This document shows positions 10,921-22,619 of a stretch of DNA of 64,000 nt, piece by piece. The notes under the pieces were generated by a model. The model worked only from the letters and a program-made list of their open reading frames with translations. It searched no databases and had not been told where the DNA came from. The position numbers and the translations under genes were made by a program. The DNA comes from Rhipicephalus microplus (lineage: Eukaryota > Arthropoda > Arachnida > Ixodida > Ixodidae), in contig NC_134709.1 in the NCBI RefSeq assembly GCF_043290135.1, positions 66,008,556 to 66,072,555 of the forward strand, read 5' to 3'. Position 1 is the first letter of the stretch. Each line of letters begins with the position of its first letter.

Positions 10921-11421
10921 TGTTACGACCGGCCCTAGGGAACCAAGCAAGGAGAGTTTGGGGGAGAACCGGTTCTTGACCGACGGGGTCGTCCCCCCCC
11001 CCACCTCCTCATTCAGGCTCCTCCTCTCACCGGGAGAACTCCGGACCCTGCTGTGCGTTCGTGACCATGTTTGGTAACATTTTAGGGCGCCGTGACCATA
11101 TATGGACCCCGTGTTAGGTTGTGCCATTCCATGTGTTGTGAGAGGTGTTTCCCCCTCCCTCGTGGCCGAGGTACCGGGGACACCGTATTGGCTGACGATG
11201 CGGACAAGGCGCCCAGTGTCAACAACGTGGCGCTATAAAATGCCGAAGACGTTTTGTATCACACTCACTCTTCTCTCTTTGGATCAGTTGACCACTTCTC
11301 CACATGTAAATAAATCTCTGTCGTTCGTTCGGGCGCTTCTTCTCGCTGAATTGTTGGACGATGGATTCTGCGACGGGGCCAGCTACCGAAAACGAGACCG
11401 ACAGCACCCGGAGTCCCAACA
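10921..11421 (+). repeat. 3' LTR of the Gmr1-like element
   Basis: Second copy of the 500-bp LTR, TGTTACGAC...CCCAACA, with TATAAAA at 11234-11240 and AATAAA at 11309-11314. It differs from the 5' copy at about eight positions plus one C in a homopolymer. Confidence 0.93.
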
Positions 11422-12586
11422 GTACTCATCTATGGGAGAGAAGTAAGCTGTCCCTAAATAATAAGGTGGATTAAGGTGGATCTACCAAGCTAAAAGTCTA
11501 ATCGGAGTTTTCTGTCTCTCATTGCCTAATAGCAGCGATTGGCATGTTCAAGTTGGAAACACCGGTCCATCACTTGCGTGCTTTGCGCCTCCCCAGGTTT
11601 CTCCCCTGCGCCACCGCATGTGTAAGCATTAGCGCCCACCGGCGCTGCTTCGCATCCACACATGGTTCTCTTTCGTGTGCAATGGCGTAACTTTTTTGTT
11701 AAGCTTCTTAGGATATCCTTGACCGTGGTGAACTTTCCCGCTATTTTCACCACCGTTGACATGTGATTGTCCATGTTTTCCTCTTATGCTCTTAGGCCTC
11801 TTAGGCTAACCTTGTCCCATGTCAGGAGTAATGGACAGTATATTCCGAACAGTATAATAGATGGCGCTGTTTCACAGAAGTACATATGAACTACAGTTGA
11901 GTGAGAATATTCTGGATGGCGCTGTATGGCTACTCTCCGATCAGCTGCTGCACGGGCAGTGGCTGAGTGCGCGGGGAACAAGTGCCTCTCTTAGTCTCTT
12001 TGATCGTCGCCGTAAGTGGTGGGTCGTTGGTGGGGCATGGACGAAGCGTAGCGGCGGGCGTGAAAAGTAGTGGCGGCTCGTTCTATTTGAAAACATGTTT
12101 ATTATGTTTGATTCATGTTGAATTATCTTTCAAAACATGTTTATTCCTATTTTAATGCATGCCTTAAATATTATGTAACAAAACTGAACTTTCTATTTAA
12201 AAACAAAATGGCTGCCTTGGTCTGATTTGCGTGATCCCTTCAGAAATTTCTCGATTTGTGACACACACCTTGAGATGTGTTGTCTTCGCAAACTAATTGA
12301 AGTACTTGGCCATAAACTTCGGATTCACGCCCTTTTAGGTAGAGGACGACCTGATTCATTTAATATGCAGCAATGCTTGGTGAGAACGCGTCACACACTT
12401 CCCCTTTCTCGTGCCCGTCCCACTGCGCAAGCATTGTTTATCATCCCCGGAACGATTTCGTGATCAAAACCAATTCTCGATCTTTCCTAAGCACTTAGCA
12501 TATACACGCTTAACACTGAGCAAAAGGACGCTCTAGTGCATTGGCACGTGCGTAGATGGTTCGCGCATCGCCGGCATCTCACTTAC
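11422..12586. other. Intron of the PHD gene with dispersed repeat scraps
   Basis: Starts with the GTAC duplication and the interrupted GGGAGAG motif. A GCTGCTTCGCAT-CCACA-CATGGTTC phrase near 11645 recurs near 19134, so at least part is a dispersed repeat. GATGGCGCTGT occurs twice near 11861 and 11916. No coding exon seen. Confidence 0.45.
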
Positions 12587-12720
12587 AGGGAAGATCCGAA
12601 TTTGCTTAGCAACTTTCGTCTTTGCGAGGAGGACGGCTGAGACCAGCGTTCGTCGATACCGGCTCTGTCGGCGTTCGTGTAGAGTAGGTCTCCAGAGAGA
12701 GCGCCGGCTGGACGGCTCAT
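12587..12720 (-). CDS. First recognised exon of the PHD-finger gene
   Basis: A GC-rich minus-strand exon ending two bases into a codon at a strong GTAAGTGAG donor. Taking the ATG at 12720 gives MSRPAGALSGDLLYTNADRA and so on, finishing RRKLLSKFGSS; an in-frame ATG at 12765 is also possible. The two leftover bases (CT) join the single base at 3829 to give Leu, linking it to the exon at 3715-3829. The region is serine- and arginine-rich with no named domain. A LINE is inserted directly upstream, and its target duplication covers the ATG at 12765, so the original exon may have begun further upstream. Coding status rests on base composition, donor and phase match; moderate confidence. Confidence 0.5.
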
Positions 12721-12766
12721 CGTGGGAAGCGTTGGACCCACGCTGAATGCCGCTCCCCGCGGCATG

Positions 12767-15135
12767 TTGTTGTTGTTGTTGCCCCTTCGCACTGGCACAT
12801 ACCCACTATGGGGGATTGGCCATGAAATCTAGAAGTATCCTATATGAGATATATTAAAAGGTTTATCCTTAATGAAAAAACTAATGATGTAATAGAAAAT
12901 AATAATTAACTAAAAAGGAATATTAAACTAAACAAATAATTGAAGATTGAATCTAGAAGAGAAAAGGTGAGGTAATACTACAGTGGAAGACAGAAATTTT
13001 GAGTAGACCAGACAATCGAGCTTATCTCGCCCGGTAACAATCAAATGAATATGCAAATTTCATTCAAAGTTAGACAAGTGTCTTCAGAAATATATTTAAG
13101 CAGGCATTATTATGACATACGCTTTGATTCTCGAATGAAATTGCATACAGCATCGAATACGCTCCTGTGGCAATGTCCCAAGCTAAAGGCACCGAAACTT
13201 AGAACATTATCTGCAGTTAAATTTAAACCTACTGCTTGAAACGGAACAATTAAAAGTCTTTTCCTAATTAATGAATAGTTTTTACATGTTATAAAGTAAT
13301 GCTCTATTGTTTCCGTTTCTTCACAGAATGGACACAGGGGGGATATCGCCAGACCAGCTCTGTGCAAGTAAAAGTTTAATGGAGGGACACGACATCGAAA
13401 TTTGGTTAAAATAACTTCTAACTTTTTAGATTGACTCCACTGAGGTTTCCAGGGGTATGTTAGGTGCTGATAGTCCGTATATTTAGTAATATTTTCCATA
13501 ATATCCGTATAAATAGCCCATTTTCTATATCTGATCGACACTATGTGTTCCGATTCTGGTAGTACCGAGATCACAGGGCCATCAAGTGTGGCTCGAGATA
13601 GTGAATCGGCTATTTCATTCAACCGTATGCCACAGTGTCCCGGGACCCAGACTAACTTCAGGAACTTCACATGAGGTGGAACTAATGTTTGTAATGTCGC
13701 TAGAGCTCTTGATTGTTCTGAAGCTGTGAGAGTAGTACACAGCGAAAGAGAATCAGTAATTATCATTGCACTCTCTTCGTTTGAAGGAAGTTTTCGTAGC
13801 GCTAAAATAATAGCCAGGAGCTCAGCTTCGAAAACCGGAGTGAAGTCTGGTAGTCTTACCGAGAATGACCAACCGAGGTAATCTGAGACGATTCCTACTG
13901 CTGCCTTTTCTTTATTCACAGAAGCGTCTGTGGCTATTATGTTCTTTATTTCCGCATGAGCTATGTAGTCTTCTAACCTGTCATTTAAGTAACTCGAAGA
14001 TTGAAACTTAGATAGTGGGGGAAAAATTTCATCACATTCTATCGTAATATTGTGATTTAATGCTTTGGTTCCAATTACCGATCTGATATCCACCTTTATG
14101 CTTTCAAGTTTCTTTTGTACAAAAATAATCTGGGGAGTACGAAAGCGTGGCCAGTGAGCGAGGAAGAAGGCGTCGGGGTCACTAATAAAGGCATATGCAG
14201 ACCGTCTCGCTGATAAGCCGTAAAATTTCAAGTATGTTTGTACTGTTAAGATACGGAATCGGCAAAGAATAGTTGGTATGCGAGCTTCCTGATATAGTAC
14301 ATTAATAGCGACATACCTGGGGAGTCGCAAACACAACCGTAACGCTTCTCGCTCTAATAGAACTAACGGTTTAATTTTGTACGTAGGGCCACCCGAAAAT
14401 AATATACACCCAAATTCGAGTATTGGGCGCATGTACATTTTATATATCATTAATAAGGTGTGTCTACGTAACCCATATTTTCTGTTGCTCAACCTTCGCA
14501 ATAAGCCTGAAGCTCGTTGTGCCTTTGCCACGTTATAGTCTATGTGAGGGCTCCAGTTAAGTTTCTCGTTATAAATAATGCCCAAATATTTGATAGACTC
14601 TACTTGTGGAATCGGTTCCTGATTATAAAGTACTGAAATTTGAATAGAATCAGCTATAGGGAACACCAGGAGCGCACTTTTACTTATGTTTAGAGACAAT
14701 GAAATTGAATGCAGCCAAATTTCAAGAGAATACATGTACTTTTGCAATTTTTGATGCAAAGAATAAAGGTCACTATCTGCAACGAAAAATGCAATGTCGT
14801 CTGCATAAATGTAGACAGTGATATCTCGTTCAATGGGAATTGAGCTCATCAACACATTGAATAACAGCGGAGATAGGACCGCCCCTTGAGGTACTCCACG
14901 TTGCTGTTTGAATTTAGATGAGTGACATCCATCCTTTGCACAATAAAATTCTCTCGATTTTAGAAACTCTGCTACCCAATCAACAATATAACGCGGAAAG
15001 TCACATTCGTGTAAAGAATTCAATAAAATTGAGTGCTCAACGCTATCATAAGCTTTAGCTATGTCTAGTGTTACTAGTACCGCGTATTGTCGTCTTTTTC
15101 GGGCAAGCTGTATTCGGCTCTCTAAGTCGTTGTGG
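12767..15135 (-). mobile_element. 5'-truncated LINE with RNase H (I-like group)
   Basis: Flanked by an exact 12-bp duplication CCCCGCGGCATG at 12755-12766 and 15136-15147. On the minus strand it runs from a truncated ORF2 through a short 3' UTR to a (CAA)n tail, all hallmarks of target-primed reverse transcription. The last ~60 bases before the tail contain a phrase (CCACTATGGGGGATTGGCCA on the plus strand) that recurs in an older copy at 15206-15231. Confidence 0.85.
13110..15135 (-). CDS. LINE ORF2 fragment: RT, RNase H, zinc-finger C terminus
   Basis: A long open frame with no internal stop. In order: RT motifs VTLDIAKAYDSVEH, RGVPQGAVLSPLLFN and YIYADDIAFF (catalytic YADD intact), a thumb region, RNase H beginning IIATDASVNKEKAAVGI with TDS and WVPGHCGI motifs, and a C-terminal CPFCEETETIEHYFITC zinc-binding cluster. 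RNase H in ORF2 is typical of the I group of non-LTR elements. The endonuclease and the front of RT are missing because of 5' truncation. The open frame runs on upstream into flanking sequence (to 15179), so the apparent N terminus KCQRRRRSVG is not LINE sequence. Confidence 0.85.
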
Positions 15136-15185
15136 CCCCGCGGCATGCCCACGCTTCTTCTTCTTCTTTGGCACTTCACGTTATT

Positions 15186-15530
15186 GTTATTATTCGTGTT
15201 CTCTTTTTACTCATACCCACCGTGAGGAATTGGCCAAGAATCGAGTGGTTTTATATAACATTATGAAGTTGCGGGTATTTATTGTTTTTCGTTCGTCTGT
15301 TAACCGAAGCGCACAGCCACTGTGGCAATTGCCTAAGAATCCAGTGGTGTTATAAAATTCTTGCGAAGCTGTGCTTACTAATTGTACTCGATCATCTGTT
15401 AACTGAAGCGCACAGCAACTGGGGTGTACAGTTGCGCACAGCAACTGTACAGCGCACAGCAACTGGGGCGCACAGCAACTGGCCGAGAATCGAGTTTTTT
15501 GTTAAACACATGAAATTTTAGAATAAGGAA
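15186..15530 (-). repeat. Older LINE 3' end and degenerate tandem units
   Basis: The phrase CATACCCACCGTGAGGAATT followed by GGCCA at 15206-15231 matches the 3' end of the LINE at 12767, with a tail-like TTATTGTTATTATT beside it. It is followed by two or three ~100-bp diverged units that begin (A/C)AATTG(G)CC-AAGAATC-AGTGG, and by four copies of GCGCACAGCAACTG at 15406-15482. Confidence 0.55.
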
Positions 15531-15681
15531 CACTTTTGCAGCGTGAACACAGCACAGGTGCACAAGAAGAAAGACAACAGCCATTGTTGTTGCTAGTAGC
15601 GTTAATACTCGGCCAATACCCAGCACTGGGTATGAGCAACGCCTCCAAGAAGACGAAGCAGAGCTGCGTGTGTTTTGTTCC

Positions 15682-15733
15682 TTTGTTTGTTTGTTTGTAT
15701 CCATGGGTTAGAGGATACAAACAAACAAACAAA
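15682..15733. repeat. Perfect hairpin with 21-bp arms
   Basis: TTTGTTTGTTTGTTTGTATCC is followed by a 10-base loop (ATGGGTTAGA) and its exact reverse complement. The arms are partly TTTG/CAAA microsatellite, so simple slippage plus inversion could explain it. Confidence 0.8.
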
Positions 15734-15939
15734 CAAACAAAGTTGTCTTCCTCTTTATGTTCTTGTGTCGAGTTCATGCTGCAATCAGCCCCTCATGACT
15801 TGACAACCAGCCCACTTCGCAACTCTTGTCCAGAATAACCGAGACTACAGAATCTAAAAAAAAAAGCAGATTCTGCATTTGAGTTTGCTCGCTTGGAAGA
15901 ATATGGTGCTCCGCTAGAAGGACAGAAATGCCGTTTACA

Positions 15940-16200
15940 TCTCAACGATGAAGAGTTTTACGCAACCAATTTTTTACCTCAAGAGGTCTGGCTCGGGTCA
16001 GCCTTTTTTATGCCTTAATTGCAAAGATCATGAGTATCTCCGTCATTTAGTTTTAACAGAACAAGGGCTCTCAGACTATAGAAAACGTTTTTGTGAGATT
16101 ACCTCTCCTAAAGACTGGCATATATATGTAACTTGCGGTGGTTGTTTTTTTTTTTGTAGCTACTGTGCTGGCTTTTAGCCACCGGAGCAGCAGCAGCAGG
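15940..16200 (+). pseudogene. LINE ORF2 C-terminal relic
   Basis: Plus-strand frame reads FYLKRSGSGQPFLCLNCKD then YLRHLVLT, resembling the N/FYLH-AGL---CPFC---E-IEH---TC end of the LINE at 13110. Downstream frames are broken. A second relic of the same segment is at 16405-16665. Confidence 0.5.
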
Positions 16201-16404
16201 TAGATTTCTACAGGAGGCAAAAATAACCGAGTGTTGGGGTCAGTATCTTTATTGGTGACATTTGTTTATCAATATATTGTGTTTTTTCTTGCTGATAGTG
16301 TTATTGAGTTATTTTCTAACTATTTACTACTAAGCTTATCAATATAGCTATTTAAATCTAAAAAAATCCAGTGTAACTCTTTGTCGAGTTCCCCCACTGA
16401 ACAT

Positions 16405-16665
16405 TTACCTTCATAGGTTGGGTCTGGCTCAGCCACGGTTATGCCTGCACTGTAATGAAAGTGAATCTCTGGAGAACTTCTTTTTGACTTGCCGAATATT
16501 TAAAATGCCAATGAAAAAGACTACTTGAAAAGCCTCTACAAAAGTTGAACTTGAATTTTTCACTTCCTATGATTCTTTCCTTTGGTGCAACCATATTCGG
16601 TTTTAGCCACATGAGCGCTTTCAATGCTGTATGTAACTTTTTACGGGAGTGTAAAACAATTTAGT
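16405..16665 (+). pseudogene. Second LINE ORF2 C-terminal relic
   Basis: Reads HRLGLAQPRLCLHCNESES then LENFFLTCRIF, the LINE C-terminal zinc-binding cluster with His replaced by Asn, then a stop, then a shifted frame ending with a phrase like FNAVCNFLRECK. Related in pattern to the relic at 15940-16200 and to the LINE at 12767. Confidence 0.6.
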
Positions 16666-19600
16666 GTTAAGTGTAACTTAATCCAGTTGTCTTATTTAAA
16701 GTCGTGTAAATTTCTTTTTGGGCTTGTTCGTTGATTTTAGTAGTGTAAAGGTTTTTTTAGATTTGGTCAGTGCGTATTAGTCTGTAATGATTAAACTATT
16801 TATTTTCAACCTATTCCCTCAACTAGTGCATTATTTTTTTAAACAAGGCACCGTCCGACTCACGGCCTATATCCTCCAGAGTGAGCCGAGATTTTGAGGA
16901 ACCAACCAACCAACCCTTTCTGAGCCCGATCCGCTGGAGTGAGTTGTGCAAGGCTACGGAGGAATAACCAACTGATCGCCCGACCGACCGCCCGACTAAC
17001 AAACATTGTGTGCTTGCACTTGTACACAAGGGGAATTCGCTATAAACATAATAAGAGACGCGTAAGAGGAATCTTTTTGAACATTACCTACTGGTGCTAT
17101 GAATCTCGACATCAAAACGTCAGGTTTGGTAAGTTATTTGCTCAATCACTCGATATCGCTTAGTCAGTAATTATGTGTCTCGATACATGAGGTATTTTTT
17201 TTATGTACGTGGACCAGATATCTTCACGCCTATCTCACATGAATCAAGGACATCGGAAAAGAGAGTATAGTGATCACTTAGTCAAAAACTGCCACGTTGT
17301 ACTCTGAGATACCTGTTTGCAGTGCACCTGTCGAGATACATAATCGAACGTTCTTTTTTCTTAGAATGTTCTTATTCGAACCTATCCAGAACGTTTGGCT
17401 AATAGAACATTATTCTCGGAAAGACAGTTTTTCGGAGTATCGCATCGCTTGAGCTTGTGTAGAGCTCCCCTTTTCCTGTCAGTATTCGATGGCGCCTAAT
17501 TGTGCAAGTGTTGACCAAAAAGTTCTCTGTCGAATAAGTTCAGCGAAAAGTCTGATAAGTCAGAAAGCCAGCCCTTATGTATATGACAATAATGTTATCA
17601 GGTTGCTCTCTTATCACATCTTTCTGCGACTGAGGCCAGACGATCAGGGAAAGTAAAACATGTCCAAAAGTGAATCCGTTTCGATATGTTTGACGGATCA
17701 TGCTTACATTTCCATACCTGCTTTAACAGGACTGTCATGAAGATTCAGTGTGTGACTCCAACTAGCTTGCGTTTCCCGTCTTCTTTGGACACTTCACCAT
17801 TCGTGTGTGGGCGTCAGTTTGGCGACAATGTTTCCGAGACTCTGACGCGACTGTCCGCGGGACGCAGCAGAGCAGGCTCATCAGTACGGGGTCAACAAGA
17901 TTAATTCGGGTGCCTCCCACAAACTTTCCTTCCGTGCGCAGGCGGGTACGGCTAGCCGAGGCCGTAATGACATGACCCTGTTTGACCACGCCTCCGCTGA
18001 CCTCGGCAATCCTTCACGCTGGACATCCGGTACTCCGCGCGGGCGCTCTTTTTTGTGCGTTTGTGTACACAAGAGCATACGGCGAAGTCCCGTTTGGTCT
18101 TTGTGATTATATTTGGCCGTCCTCGCTCATTGCAGAAGCGTCACATCGCTCGTACTTTTCGAGATTGTGCCGGAAAGTGTTGTGGGGCACAAACTGCATT
18201 CGCGAAGTCTTCCAAAGGGCACCACTTACAGACCTCTTCCTTCCTTCTCCTTCATGCCCCAATACAAATAGTTCACGAAAAAAAAAAACGTGGAGAGTAG
18301 GTCGTTGAATTAGCCTCTTATTAAATCGAAGTACTCCGATGCCCTTTCAATCGCGAAAATTGCCGTTGGCGTCGGCGCTAATACGAGTGATTCAAAATAT
18401 TATATAATATGACGTCACACCGTTTCGTCATTGCGACATCAGAGTTTCCCCCAAAGTATTGACGTCATTATGATGTAAGATGGCGCGACCACGTGACATC
18501 ACCGCTTTGCAAAGGTAGGTGTATCTCGGAGGCACTGTAAAAACAAAGATTTGAAAGGCCAAACATAATGAAAAAACACAACGTTTTGTCTTGTTTAGTC
18601 AATTTCTGAGTGATCTATTCATATGGAGTGCGTTGGGAGCGCCCGAGTTCATTTTTTGTGGTCTTCTGCTGCGTATGCTCACTTTTTATGTGCCGTAACA
18701 CTGCTCTTCAAGCGCTCTATAGTTAATAGCAAAAACGCTGTGACATACTATAACCTCGTATTTTTCATTGCCCTTCCTGCTTGGACCGAATTATTGGGAT
18801 TGAGAACCTGTAAATAAAATAAATAACACTGCACGTAACGACCCATGCCCCCATTCTTGGAGGCAGTCTTGAAGCACATCGGGTGCAGTAGGCTTTGTAG
18901 AAGGAGGGCGGGAACGGGGATTAGTGCAACCGACTGAGAAAAAAAAAAACATAGCCTGCACTAAATTGAAGAAGGCTTGGTCACAGCAGAGCTGGTGTTA
19001 GTTATTATACTTGGAATTGGAAGGGGGTAACATCAGCGGTACATCACGTTTACACAACTCTACACACAAATCAAACGTACACAAAAACATACAAATGAAA
19101 GCAACGAATGGAAACACAAGTAAACACGAGCGCTGCTTCGCATACCCACATGGTTCCCTTTATTGGGAGAAGGTGTAATAATGTTGCATTTGTTAATTAT
19201 TTTGGGTCCAGTCGCTCTAGGCCTCTCAAGTCTCTGTTGCTACTGCAGCGAGAATGAACACTACTGTAATGGTCGTTGACTTCACTTGCACACTGCTAGC
19301 ACAGAGTTGCACCAAAATGCCAGCCCACATAACTTTCCATGATGTCGATTTTTACTGTCGATATAGTACCAAGGCTGCTCAGATGTGGAATTACGTTAAA
19401 CCAGAACATTTTTTCTAACACGTTTTTTATATAGTGATGCTCATTTCATGAGTGTAATTTGAAAGCTAGTTAAAAGAGCTTGTGTCTCTTGTCAAGCACT
19501 TGAACATCCTAAAGTGCACTGCCCCACACTTGCTGATTAAGCAATATAAATGTTTGGGTTTTAAGTGTGTGACCATGCACGATTACCTCTATCCAGGAGG

Positions 19601-19886
19601 TTTTGCTTCTCGACGCGACCAGGTCAGTTAAGCTTCACTCACTTTTCTAGACAAAACGAACCTGGCCACCCATTTACAGACGTGTACGTTTATAGTGTTT
19701 ACTTACGCGTGTGTACATTGGCTTTCCTTGGCTTCCCTGTCTTCTTTTCTTCATCTCTCCTTTTATCACATTTGCCTCTCTCTCTTCCCTTTTTCCGAAA
19801 GAGTAAACAGGTGTTGTGCACCTCTGGGTGGCTAGCTGGAGATGCATAGCCCTCTTTCCTCAGTCTTCTTGTGTACCCATGTAGTC
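16666..19886. other. Long stretch without a recognised gene
   Basis: Mostly AT-rich sequence. A GC-richer island at about 17760-18080 has open frames on both strands but no splice pattern or domain I recognise. A short phrase near 19134 recurs near 11645. Nothing else could be assigned. Confidence 0.4.
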
Positions 19887-20072
<186 letters not shown>

Positions 20073-21591
20073 ACTAAACGTCATGTATTCTTAATTAGAA
20101 GACATGAGCATGGTCGTTGTAACAGCGTTCGACAATATCAGTTTCTGACCCGATGAGATATCTTATTCCCCCTATTAGCAGCTAATACCTGGTTTGGACA
20201 ACAGCTTCTGTCAAACCCCACGGGGCATCATTTTTGAATAATGTTATTTTAGCTTCCTTTACTCTGTGACTGGACATTTAGAAACCTTCAAAGGAACCAC
20301 GAAATACAGTGTCGAGAAGGGCGTCAGGGCTGACGCTTCAAAAAACAATCGCGTTGCTCTTTCCATTTAGCGATCACAAGCGCAGAGTGGATATTTAAAC
20401 AAGTTTCTTCCCGATTAGCATGCACTGCTATACTTACTTAGGTTCCAGAACGTTCTATAAGCAGCTCTCCTTAAAAGGTTGTGCTGTATACAGGGAATAT
20501 TGCAACAACATGCCTATCTCACAAACAACCAAACATGGTTACTGACAGCAGTGACAAACTCACCAGAGCTAGCGGCCCGCAGTCGTGAAATATAGCCGCC
20601 TGTGAGGCCCCGGGCAGCGAAAAACTTTGGGGTGAGTGATTTGATCAAAATGTGTGATAACACCGTCATTTGGAAGAAGGCCCTTTCCGCATTTTATATA
20701 TGGGTCATTTCTGAAGGGGATATCACGTCAGCTGAACAGAAACATATTAATACTAATTCTCACAGAGAGTGCATTTTCAACGCCGATTCTGAAATACAAA
20801 AGTACCTGTAATGATATGTTCAAAACATGGAGCACATAAAAAAATAAGGCAGACGTCATTGACATCAGTAGCGAGCAAAAATACCTCATAAGAAAAAAAA
20901 AGATACGTGGTATGAAGAGAGTCCTATGCGGATCGGGCCGCTATTGAAAGGTTCGCGATGGCATGTCTGGGCCCCGGTCCTTGGTTTCTACCTCCAGCCC
21001 AAGATATGTATACGAAAGCATAGTGAAAAGGCAAGATATCAATGATATATACGTGTGGTCCCTGCGGCACGCTCAAACGACTGCATTCATTGCCCCTTTC
21101 CACAGCAAGTCCGCAGAGCATTCCACCGTGACGGTCGCCAACCAGCAAAATAAAGAAAACAACCCCAAAAGATGGGGCTCGACGACAGGGATGAGAAAAA
21201 GCAGCAGCTTAGATTCGGACAGCATAAAAAGTCGAAGCGTTCTTTAACGGGACTTGGATTGAGCTACATATTTCTGGGCGATGGGCCGAAAGAAAGAGCT
21301 CACGGACCACCACTCTCAAAGGGGGAGGAGGTTATTACGTGTTTTCTTTATTACTTCACCTCGGCGATGCGGAAGAAAAGCACACGTCGGCTTTCTTCCG
21401 TCCTGCAGGTCTTGTAATATGGCCGTGATCGTAAAAATTGGACCGCCGCCGACGCCCGTAAAACGTCTCTTGAGCCTGCGGTTTTTCCGCGTGCCGCTGC
21501 GTGTGGCTTTTGTGGGTCGCTCGACGGTCATGACAAATCAGTACAGAAGATCAACCACACCACGTGGTGAAAGCTCATCGTGTTTAGCACA
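20073..21591. other. No gene recognised
   Basis: No domain, repeat family or splice-bounded exon was identified. A GC-richer patch at 21420-21530 has an open frame on both strands without recognisable content. Confidence 0.4.
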
Positions 21592-21623
21592 GTGTGGCAG
21601 CTTGGGCTAGTTGGTATGGCATG

Positions 21624-21727
21624 ACGATAGTTATAGCGCGAGAACAAAACGACGACACAGAGACAAGAAGGACACGTGTCTTTCTTGTCTCTGTGTCGTT
21701 GTTTTGTTCTCGTGCTTTAACTATCGT
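21624..21727. mobile_element. 104-bp near-palindrome, foldback repeat
   Basis: Two 46-bp arms (21624-21669 and 21682-21727) are reverse complements with three mismatches, around a centre that is itself the palindrome GACACGTGTC. The flank GGCAGCTTGGGCTAGTTGGT at 21596 recurs in slightly changed form near 38150, so this is a dispersed element rather than a unique hairpin. Confidence 0.8.
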
Positions 21728-21934
21728 TTAGCACAGTGCAAGGTATAATTTTCTTTCTGTATTCTGTTCGTGCTTGATGGCGATTATTGCACAGTTTGTA
21801 CTTTAGAATGGCGTCCGCTTCAGTGGAATGGTGGTTGCGGCGCTCACCTCCTGACCTTGAGGTTGTGCGTTCGATAACAATTTGGAGGAGAGTGTTGTGC
21901 CCTTCGAACAACTTAGGTTCGCCTTCGATGCCCC

Positions 21935-22082
21935 TTGGAGCTTCGATCCCGTACCATGCCATCTACGACGCGGCAAGGGGCCGCCCGGCAAACGCTCCCT
22001 CGTGCACCGACGCCATGTCCCGATGTCCCCAGCATCCGCGACCCTCATTTCTTCACCGGCACGGATGGCACCGTTGTCGAGG
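21935..22082 (+). pseudogene. Ty3/gypsy gag N-terminal fragment
   Basis: The frame reads MELRSRTMPSTTRQG, then IRDPHFFTGTDGTVVE. It matches the start of gag in the element at 49-54 kb, which has LELRSRTLPP and LRDPKVFSGADGTDVEDWL. The likely ATG is at 21956. The frame diverges just after VVE, so only the first ~45 residues survive. Confidence 0.65.
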
Positions 22083-22329
22083 CAGTTGCTCGCCACGTAG
22101 TACGAGCGCGTGAGCGTGCCGAAGCATTGGCACGAGGCAGGAAAACTCAGCAGCCCGGTTCTCTACCTCGCGGGTGTGGCCGGCATGTCGTACAAATAAC
22201 AACCACGATAAAGTGTGCTTACCAGCGCAAACGACAGGGCAGGAGGGGACAAGAGAAGAGACGAGACGCAGCGCTGAACTGCCAACAAGTTATTTCTTGC
22301 GAAGGTATTCGCTTTTATACAGTTACCAG

Positions 22330-22512
22330 TCGCAATATTCATGCGCGAAACACAATGGCAATGCGTAAGTACATCACACCGAAATGCAAAGGAACAACTT
22401 TTCCTTATCCGTGAGCGCGACAGAAGGCGTGCTAACACAAGCATCTTTCGATGAGCAAATTTTTTCTGCCTCTATGATCTCACGTGTGGTGCGATCCCTG
22501 CATCTTGGAACA
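22330..22512 (-). pseudogene. Penelope-like element C-terminal fragment (left, minus)
   Basis: Minus-strand frame reads RDRTTREIIEAEKICSS, then DACVSTPSVALTDKEK. The R-x-REIIEA and CVS-PS-ALTDKE pattern resembles the end of the GIY-YIG endonuclease region of Penelope-like elements, in which the Glu is catalytic; this is recognition from memory, not a search. It forms an inverted pair with 22620-22800. Confidence 0.45.
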
Positions 22513-22619
22513 ATAGTACACTCTGAAAATATTGGCTGGCAGCCACACGGGCTGCAGTGAACGGACAGCCATCCTTGTTTATAGTGAGTCACATTGTGCA
22601 TATGTTTCCTCAGCCTCTC

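Larger units (their letters stand above)
4858..11421 (+). mobile_element. LTR retrotransposon, Ty3/gypsy type with Gmr1-like order
   Basis: A complete element bounded by 500/501-bp LTRs and a 4-bp GTAC duplication. Internal domains run gag, zinc knuckle, protease-like segment, integrase, reverse transcriptase, RNase H. Integrase before reverse transcriptase is unlike canonical Ty3/gypsy (protease-RT-RNase H-integrase) and matches the order described for Gmr1-like elements. The copy is broken by a frameshift near 8640, a second near 9270 and stops at 9402 and 9492, so it cannot make full Pol. By eye the LTRs differ by about eight substitutions and one C-run indel, suggesting a fairly recent insertion. 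It lies in reverse orientation in the first intron of the PHD-finger gene. Confidence 0.9.
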
